Positions 59,195 to 64,000 of a stretch of 64,000 nucleotides of DNA are shown piece after piece. Under the pieces are notes generated by a model. That model was not told the origin of the DNA, did not search any database, and saw only the letters and a program-made list of their open reading frames with translations. Location of the stretch: NCBI RefSeq assembly GCF_034676705.1, contig NZ_JAUCBS010000002.1:542015-606014 (forward strand), written 5' to 3'. The DNA is from Gemmobacter sp. (GTDB lineage: Bacteria > Pseudomonadota > Alphaproteobacteria > Rhodobacterales > Rhodobacteraceae). Position 1 is the first letter of the stretch; every line of letters starts with the position of its first letter. The translations under genes were made by a program, and so were the position numbers.

Positions 59195-60058
59195 ATGGCT
59201 ACGAAACTCCCGCCGCAGGCCAGCACCAGCGCGCACGTCGAAGCACATCCGGAAAGCGCGCTGGACGCCGCCATCAAGGCGGCACGGCTGGCTTCCCCGG
59301 TGATCGAGGGGCCGCATGGCGCGCGCCACATCCTCGTGCCCGAGGGCTTCCGCCTCGAGGCCGCCCACGACCCGCACGCGCTGCCTCCGCACATCATCAA
59401 AACGGCGGTGGTTGTCGACCAGCGCGCGTCCCTCTCGGCCTACGTGAACCGCTTCTCGGACGCTCGGTCCGTCCTGATCGCGGATTACGACGCAGGCAGC
59501 ATCAAGGCGGTTCTCGACTGGCACTTCGACAATGCCGTGGTCGACGGAGAAAGCCTCGATCCGCAGCCGCGCGAGCACACCTGCACGCTGAAGCTTCGCC
59601 CGTCAGAGGAATTCAAGCGCTGGGCGGAGATGGAGAACTCCTTCCACGGGCAGGCGGAATTTGCCGCGTTCCTCGAGGAAAACGCGGTCGACGTGATCGA
59701 TCCAGAGCCTGCGGTCCTGATCGAGATCAGCCGGGATCTGGAAGGCACGCAGGGCGTGACCTTCAAGAGCTCGACGCGGCTCGAGAACGGTGACCGGTCC
59801 TTCGTCTACGAGACCGAAACCCGCGCCAAGGGCGACATCAAGGTGCCGCGCGAGTTCGTGCTCTCGATCCCGCTCTACGAGGGCGAAGAGCCGGTGCCTC
59901 TGCGCTGTGCCTTCCGGTGGCGGATCAACGGCGGGCAGCTTCAGATGGGCTTCATCTGGCGCCGGGTGGAGTACCAGCGCCGGGCGCACTTCATGCAGAT
60001 CGCTGTCGCCGCTGCGGAAGAGACCGGGCGGCCGGTGTTCTTCGGGAGGGCGTCGTGA
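59195..60058 (+). CDS. DUF2303 family phage protein
   Basis: This 287-residue protein matches DUF2303 (YfdQ-like), with LVPEGFRLEA, TAVVVDQRASLSAYVNRFSD and IADYDAGSIKAVLDWHFDNA. DUF2303 proteins occur in early regions of prophages, often near recombination genes; the function is unknown. AAAGGACAG precedes the ATG; the next gene starts in a TGATG overlap. Confidence 0.85.
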   Translation: MATKLPPQASTSAHVEAHPESALDAAIKAARLASPVIEGPHGARHILVPEGFRLEAAHDPHALPPHIIKTAVVVDQRASLSAYVNRFSDARSVLIADYDAGSIKAVLDWHFDNAVVDGESLDPQPREHTCTLKLRPSEEFKRWAEMENSFHGQAEFAAFLEENAVDVIDPEPAVLIEISRDLEGTQGVTFKSSTRLENGDRSFVYETETRAKGDIKVPREFVLSIPLYEGEEPVPLRCAFRWRINGGQLQMGFIWRRVEYQRRAHFMQIAVAAAEETGRPVFFGRAS

Positions 60059-60468
60059 TGCTCGACCTGAAGCAAAGCTATCTGGTCCCGTTCAACCCGC
60101 ACGACACCGGCGAACCGTTCGGCTTCATGCGCGCCAACATTTCTGGCCGCGACCAATGGTGGCTGGTGCAGGTCTGGGCCGAGGACAACGAGGACGAGAG
60201 CATTATGGTCCGGTTCCTCGAGCAGGACGGACCGGACAACGAGCTGGTCGACTTCGCCGACAACTACGCCGGGCGCCCATGGTACCCGATCCCGTGGATC
60301 AGCGACGAAATCCCCAAGCGGTTCGCTCCTTCCTTCCGCTTGTCGCTCGAAATGCCGGGCGGGAAACGGATCGCCCACGAATGGGGCCCCGACCCGATCG
60401 GCGAAAGCGGCCGAAAGACCATCGACCGGATGATCGAGAAAGCCTGCGAGGGCTTTGTCGATGGCTGA
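60058..60468 (+). CDS. Hypothetical phage protein (136 residues)
   Basis: It begins MLDLKQSYLVPFNPHDTGEP and is rich in Trp and acidic residues (WWLVQVWAEDNEDESIMVRF). No family recognised. ATG 60058 shares its first base with the DUF2303 stop, which supports coupling. Confidence 0.65.
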   Translation: MLDLKQSYLVPFNPHDTGEPFGFMRANISGRDQWWLVQVWAEDNEDESIMVRFLEQDGPDNELVDFADNYAGRPWYPIPWISDEIPKRFAPSFRLSLEMPGGKRIAHEWGPDPIGESGRKTIDRMIEKACEGFVDG

Positions 60469-60670
60469 TCGAGCACCACAGATTGTGGCCTCCGGACGCT
60501 TCGGCGTCCGGGAGCTTATCGAGGAAGCCCAGCGCGAAGCGTTCATGCGCCGTCGCGTCTATCCCAACCAAGTGCGCGCTGGCCGGCTGTCGCAAGAAGA
60601 TGCGGATCGCCGCATCGACCTGATGGAAGCGATCGTCACCCGGCTGACGCGCACCGCTGGCGTGGAGTGA
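60461..60670 (+). CDS. Hypothetical phage protein (69 residues)
   Basis: It begins MADRAPQIVASGRFGVRELI and has a helical C-terminal segment with DADRRIDLMEAIVTRLTR. Not recognised. ATG 60461 overlaps the preceding stop by 8 bp; a TTG at 60455 is the alternative start. Confidence 0.55.
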   Translation: MADRAPQIVASGRFGVRELIEEAQREAFMRRRVYPNQVRAGRLSQEDADRRIDLMEAIVTRLTRTAGVE

Positions 60671-60675
60671 TCGCC

Positions 60676-60894
60676 ATGCGGCAGTACGACAACGTCGAGG
60701 ACGACGGCTTCATCACAGTGGTCGGGCTCACCCGAAAGCCGGAAGTCCCGGTCGACCAGCGGTGCGCTGATTGCCACCAGCCCATCGCGCCCGACGGATC
60801 GGGGCACCTGTCGTGGTGCCCGTTCTTCGGCGATACGGATTGCCCGCGCCTGCTCTCCCGCGCCCGCCATCCGGCGGCGAGCATCGGGGAGTGA
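60676..60894 (+). CDS. Small Cys/His-containing (zinc-ribbon-like) protein
   Basis: This 72-residue protein has CADCHQPI followed by HLSWCPFFGDTDC, which could bind a metal through four Cys and His residues. ATG 60676 has GGAG 8 bp upstream; GTG 60667 is an alternative in a GTGA overlap. Function unknown. Confidence 0.55.
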   Translation: MRQYDNVEDDGFITVVGLTRKPEVPVDQRCADCHQPIAPDGSGHLSWCPFFGDTDCPRLLSRARHPAASIGE

Positions 60895-60897
60895 ACG

Positions 60898-61641
60898 ATG
60901 ACGCAGAACCGTTCCACCGCCGTCATGCAGAGGCGCGTCGAATCCCGGCAGAGCCTCGATGATTTTCCGACGCCACCATGGGCAACCCGGGCGCTGATCG
61001 AGGAAGTGATCGGCCCGCGGCTTTCAGGAGCCGATTGGTCGGCTGATCGCATTCCTGCCGAACATCGGTCTCAGAACGTCTGGGAGCCTGCCTGCGGGCG
61101 CGGGCACATGGCGGCAACGCTGGCCGAGTACTTCTTCGCCGTACACGCATCGGACGTCGCTGATTACAGCGGAGAGGAGGCCCGCACAGCCGAATACCAC
61201 GGCCAGACGCGAGTGGCGGATTTCCTCGGCCTCGACGCCGTGCCGCCGCGCATCGAGAAACAGGGCGTCGACTGGATCATCACCAATCCGCCGTTCAAGC
61301 TGGCGCCAGAGTTCATTCGGCGCGCCATCGCGCTGCAGCCGCGCAAGGGCGTGGCGATGCTGACGCGCCTTGCATTCCTTGAGGGCGTGGATCGCCACGG
61401 CCGCCTGTTCCTGCCTCACCCGCCGACCTTCGTCGCGCAGTTCGCCGAGCGAGTGCCGATGGTGAAGGGACGCCTCACCGCGACCGGCTCGACGGCGACA
61501 GCCTACTGCTGGCTGGTCTGGGATACTCGGCCGATCCCGCCCGGCTGGTCGCGGACGCCGCCGCAACTCATCTGGATCCCGCCCTGCCGCAAACGCCTCG
61601 AGCGCAAGACCGACTATCCGGAGGCGCGCGATGCACGCTGA
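60898..61641 (+). CDS. N6-adenine-type DNA methyltransferase of phage
   Basis: This 247-residue protein has the class I SAM motif VWEPACGRGHMAATLAEYF and the catalytic TNPPFKLAPEF (NPPF) typical of adenine N6-methyltransferases. The N-terminus DDFPTPPWATRALIEEV is characteristic of the phage-borne group. It may modify phage DNA against host restriction. GGGGAG precedes the ATG; overlaps the ASCH gene by 11 bp. Confidence 0.8.
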   Translation: MTQNRSTAVMQRRVESRQSLDDFPTPPWATRALIEEVIGPRLSGADWSADRIPAEHRSQNVWEPACGRGHMAATLAEYFFAVHASDVADYSGEEARTAEYHGQTRVADFLGLDAVPPRIEKQGVDWIITNPPFKLAPEFIRRAIALQPRKGVAMLTRLAFLEGVDRHGRLFLPHPPTFVAQFAERVPMVKGRLTATGSTATAYCWLVWDTRPIPPGWSRTPPQLIWIPPCRKRLERKTDYPEARDAR

Positions 61642-62206
61642 ACCGACCCGCATCCTGCCCATCAGCTTTTCCGGACCGATGGTTCTCGCCCTGCAGGATC
61701 GCTGCAAGACCGTCACGCGCAGGCTGTCGTCCTCGCCACTGGCCCGCCTGCAGCCGGGCGACCTGCTCTGGGTGAGAGAGGCGATCCGCATTTCCGGGAT
61801 CAACGTCACGCCCGGACGGCTGGTCTTTTCCTATGAGGCCGACGGGCGGGAGCGCGAGGTCCCCTGGCCCAAGCGTCTGGCCAAGCCTTTGCCTGGTCCG
61901 CGCATCCCCCGCTTCATGCCGCGCGAAATCTCGCGCCTGACGCTCCGCGTCATTCATGTGCATACCGAGCTGCTGCAGCAGATCGAGGACCGCGAGTGCT
62001 ACGACGAGGGCATCGGCGCCACGCAGCACCTTGATGCGTCTGGTGGCGACCCGCGGCGCGCGTTCTCGGTGCTTTGGGACGAGCTGCACGACAAGCCCGG
62101 CGAGCGCTGGGCGGATAACCCGGAAGTGGTGGCGATCCGCTTTGCCTGCATGCGGCAGGGCGTCGACGCGCTTATCCCCGGCCTCGGCCACGGAGGCGTC
62201 CGGTGA
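61631..62206 (+). CDS. ASCH-domain phage protein
   Basis: This 191-residue protein has the layout of phage ASCH proteins: PISFSGPMVLALQDRCKTVT, GDLLWVREAIRI and LTLRVIHVHTELLQQIEDRE. The ASCH fold is RNA-binding; specific partners are unknown. Overlaps the preceding methyltransferase by 11 bp and the VRR-NUC gene by 4 bp. Confidence 0.7.
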   Translation: MHAEPTRILPISFSGPMVLALQDRCKTVTRRLSSSPLARLQPGDLLWVREAIRISGINVTPGRLVFSYEADGREREVPWPKRLAKPLPGPRIPRFMPREISRLTLRVIHVHTELLQQIEDRECYDEGIGATQHLDASGGDPRRAFSVLWDELHDKPGERWADNPEVVAIRFACMRQGVDALIPGLGHGGVR

Positions 62207-62583
62207 AGAAGCGCGGCACGCCGGAGGCGGACATTCAGAGAGCCATCGTGAGCCTCCTGCGGGCGGTTCTGCCAAAGGGCTCGATCGTGCACCACGCAGC
62301 CAACGAGATCGCGTCTGGCGGGCGCGCTGGGCACGTGCGCCAAGCCATTCTTGTCGGCATGGGCGTTCACCCGGGCTTCGCCGATCTGGTGGTGCTCTCG
62401 CAGGGCAAGGTGATGTTCCTCGAGGTGAAGAGCAGCACCGGGCGCTTGCGCCCAGCGCAGGAGGAATTCCGCGATGCGGTGACCCAGCAAGGCTTTTGCT
62501 GGGCGCTCGTCCGGTCGGTGGACGACGCGGTCAGGGCACTGCGCGCGCATGGCTTCGCGACACGGATCGCTGGGACGCCATGA
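62203..62583 (+). CDS. VRR-NUC domain nuclease
   Basis: This 126-residue protein has the VRR-NUC/PD-(D/E)XK pattern: PEADIQRAIVSLLRAV, HPGFADLVVLSQGKVMFLEV with the ExK in LEVKSSTG, and QEEFRDAVTQQGFCWALVRS. Such nucleases resolve branched DNA in phage replication. GTG start in an overlap with the ASCH gene. Confidence 0.82.
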   Translation: MKKRGTPEADIQRAIVSLLRAVLPKGSIVHHAANEIASGGRAGHVRQAILVGMGVHPGFADLVVLSQGKVMFLEVKSSTGRLRPAQEEFRDAVTQQGFCWALVRSVDDAVRALRAHGFATRIAGTP

Positions 62584-62858
62584 GTGCGGCGTTCATCGAG
62601 GCGCACCGAAAGCGGCGCAAGTTCACCACGGACGAGCTGCGGGCGCAGGAGCGGCCTTCTCGCGGCTGGCCGCCAGGGTGGGCGCAGGCTGACGCCAAGC
62701 ACCCTCTACGGCGCGCTGCGGCGGGCTGCGATGCGTGCCGATTTTTTCGACCGAACCGGAGGCGCGGCGCCGAGGCTTCCCGCGCCGTTCCGCGCCTACG
62801 TGCCGCTTCCCAGCTCGATGGAACGTCCCCCGAACTTCGAGAGGGGACCTTCCAATGA
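62580..62858 (+). CDS. Hypothetical phage protein (92 residues)
   Basis: It starts MSAAFIEAHRKRRKFTTDEL in an ATGA overlap with the VRR-NUC gene and stops in another ATGA overlap with the next gene. A short basic, Arg-rich protein; the second half overlies the third copy of the 30-bp element, so the C-terminal sequence may not be under protein-level selection. Confidence 0.5.
   Translation: MSAAFIEAHRKRRKFTTDELRAQERPSRGWPPGWAQADAKHPLRRAAAGCDACRFFRPNRRRGAEASRAVPRLRAASQLDGTSPELREGTFQ
62777..62806. promoter_or_regulatory. Prophage upstream element, copy C
   Basis: Thirty bases with CCGCGCC-GTT-CCGCGCC-TACG-TGCCGC, differing from copy B at about four positions. It lies inside the preceding gene and ends 48 bp before the HTH gene at 62855. 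Confidence 0.55.
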
Positions 62859-63718
62859 GCCACAAGGCCACGAACTGGGCATTTCAGCAGCGCGGATTGA
62901 AGCCCGCCACATGGCGCGTTCTCGTCATGCTGGCCGATCGCCACAACCCGGACAACGGCTGCTTTCCATCGCAGCAGCAGCTCGCCGTCGACGCTGAAAT
63001 GTCGGTGTCGTCGCTGAACGATCACCTCGCCAAACTCGAGGAAATCGGGCTCATCAGGCGGGTTCGGCGGATCAACCCCGACACCCGAAAGCAAATGTCA
63101 ACCCGCTATATTTTTGGGTTCGAGCCGGACTTTCCACAAGACCCGACTCCGAAAATCGGAGACGGAAAAGGGCCGGAGCCGTCTCCGAAAAATGGCAAAT
63201 CCCGTCTCCGAAATTCGGAGACTAACCTTGTAAGAGAACCTGTAATTACTACGCAGCGCAGTCGCGCCGCCAGCGATGCCGAGGCCGAGTGCCTGGCAGC
63301 CTGCGGTCCGGGACTGAGCGAATCGGCGCGAAAGCAGATCGTGTCGACGGGACACGTGATTGAGGGATGGCTCGAGGCCGGTCTGAACATCCAGACCGAC
63401 GTGATCCCGGTCCTTCGGGAGCGCACCGCAACCGAACGCAGAAGCCCGATCCGAACGTGGGATTACTTCACGGATGCGATCCGGCACGCCCATGCCCAGC
63501 GCAGGCGCCAAGCCGAAAGGTCGAAAATCGCTGAGAACAGCGATGCGCTATCCGCAGCCGTCGCGCCCAATGCCGATGCGCAGCTCCGAAGGCTGGCGGA
63601 TTGGATCAACTCCGGCGCGCACGTCCCGACCAGCGTGATCACCAACACAAAGCGCGACGCGCTGCTGGCGGCCGGGCTCGTCACGCACGAACGCCTGCGG
63701 CAACTGCAAATCTACTGA
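62855..63718 (+). CDS. Helix-turn-helix replication-type protein
   Basis: This 287-residue protein has an N-terminal winged helix of the HTH_36 type: SHKATNWAFQQRGLKPATWR, NPDNGCFPSQQQLAVDAEMS and VSSLNDHLAKLEEIGLIRRV. The rest is helical and basic. Proteins of this type act as phage replication initiators or regulators. AGGGGACC precedes the ATG; copy C of the 30-bp element is just upstream. Confidence 0.75.
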   Translation: MSHKATNWAFQQRGLKPATWRVLVMLADRHNPDNGCFPSQQQLAVDAEMSVSSLNDHLAKLEEIGLIRRVRRINPDTRKQMSTRYIFGFEPDFPQDPTPKIGDGKGPEPSPKNGKSRLRNSETNLVREPVITTQRSRAASDAEAECLAACGPGLSESARKQIVSTGHVIEGWLEAGLNIQTDVIPVLRERTATERRSPIRTWDYFTDAIRHAHAQRRRQAERSKIAENSDALSAAVAPNADAQLRRLADWINSGAHVPTSVITNTKRDALLAAGLVTHERLRQLQIY

Positions 63719-63732
63719 ACGAGGGATCAGCC

Positions 63733-64000
63733 ATGGAATTCACACCACGCATCATCGAGGACCGCATGGAGGAGGCAGCCATCACGCTGCGTCGCCTGCC
63801 CAACCCGCCCGGCTCTGGCCCGAAGGGATACGGCCATTCGTGGCCGCAGCTACGTGCACGACGCCAAGCACGCCTACGGCTACCACGAAGCTCAGATCCG
63901 GGTGATCCCGAACGCGGGTGAAATCCAGCGCATGGACGAGTGCATCGACTGGCTGCGCTTCATCGGTCCCGAGGACGCACGGATCGTCTGGCTGCGCGCC
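63733..64000 (+). pseudogene. DUF6362 family protein with single-base frameshift (runs off window)
   Basis: The start MEFTPRIIEDRMEEAAITLR is intact to codon 39. At about 63850 one extra base shifts the frame; beyond it the DUF6362 sequence continues in another frame as YVHDAKHAYGYHEAQIRVIP and then IDWLRFIGPEDARIVWLRA to the end. So the gene is disrupted, or the base is a sequencing error. GAGGGA precedes the ATG. Confidence 0.7.

Noticed and set aside
1..64000. CRISPR array
   Set aside because: No set of regularly spaced 23-45 bp repeats and no cas genes were seen. The repeats near 54.6 kb are 9-10 bp units without spacers.
1..64000. rRNA or complete tRNA genes
   Set aside because: Only the 3' half of an initiator tRNA at 54499-54549 was seen; no full cloverleaf and no rRNA sequence was recognised.

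Overview
The window looks like a high-GC alphaproteobacterial chromosome, most likely Paracoccus or a close Rhodobacterales relative. This rests on the gene families and their order (hflK-hflC-DUF2065, RidA-GDPD-COG3146, an hmg/TRAP cluster), codon use and IS types; it is inference, not a database match. It joins three kinds of DNA: ordinary chromosome (1-14.4 kb), a catabolic cluster (15.5-26.1 kb), and a long accessory stretch (26.1-64 kb).

Core part. On the minus strand are the membrane protease modulators HflC/HflK, glutathione reductase, ribose-5-phosphate isomerase and the MlaA/MlaC lipid-transport pair. On the plus strand are a type I secretion ABC/HlyD pair, then RidA, a glycerophosphodiesterase, a COG3146 acyltransferase, a GST and a pterin dehydratase. 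An SDR with a one-domain Lrp-type protein and a STAS/anti-sigma kinase pair follow. An IS5-family element (14421-15265) sits exactly at the stop codon of the kinase with a CTAG duplication.

Catabolic part. hmgA, fahA, a metallo-hydrolase, a flavin hydroxylase and its 63-residue partner read leftwards. A MarR-type regulator and maleylacetoacetate isomerase read rightwards from a shared control region with two palindromic sites. A TRAP transporter (dctQMP) follows. Together they fit uptake of an aromatic acid such as 3-hydroxyphenylacetate, its conversion to homogentisate, and cleavage to fumarate and acetoacetate.

Accessory part. Two same-length, same-strand copies of a 1050-bp IS903-type element bound 26151-33524. 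Between them are a decayed phage lysis cassette (endolysin tail, overlapping spanin pair) and an arsenic-resistance cluster (arsR-acr3-arsC-arsH, with arsA opposite). The second copy cuts off a sacsin/HSP90-type ATPase gene. Next come small orphan genes, a 1561-residue DUF4011/helicase/Vsr-like/DUF3320 protein, and divergent from it an overlapping five-gene operon: an AddB-like nuclease, a UvrD helicase-nuclease, DUF6361, a PLD-type nuclease and an SNF2 helicase. I regard this operon as the best candidate for an undescribed or poorly described defence system.

At 54.5 kb lies the 3' half of an initiator tRNA-fMet, which marks the edge of an integrated element. To its right are clustered short repeats, an integrase, repressor-like and HTH genes, and tightly overlapping early prophage genes (two methyltransferase-like proteins, DUF2303, ASCH, VRR-NUC, HTH_36, DUF6362) up to the window end. 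A 30-bp element with 10-bp internal periodicity occurs three times in this prophage, each time about 50-70 bp before a gene start.
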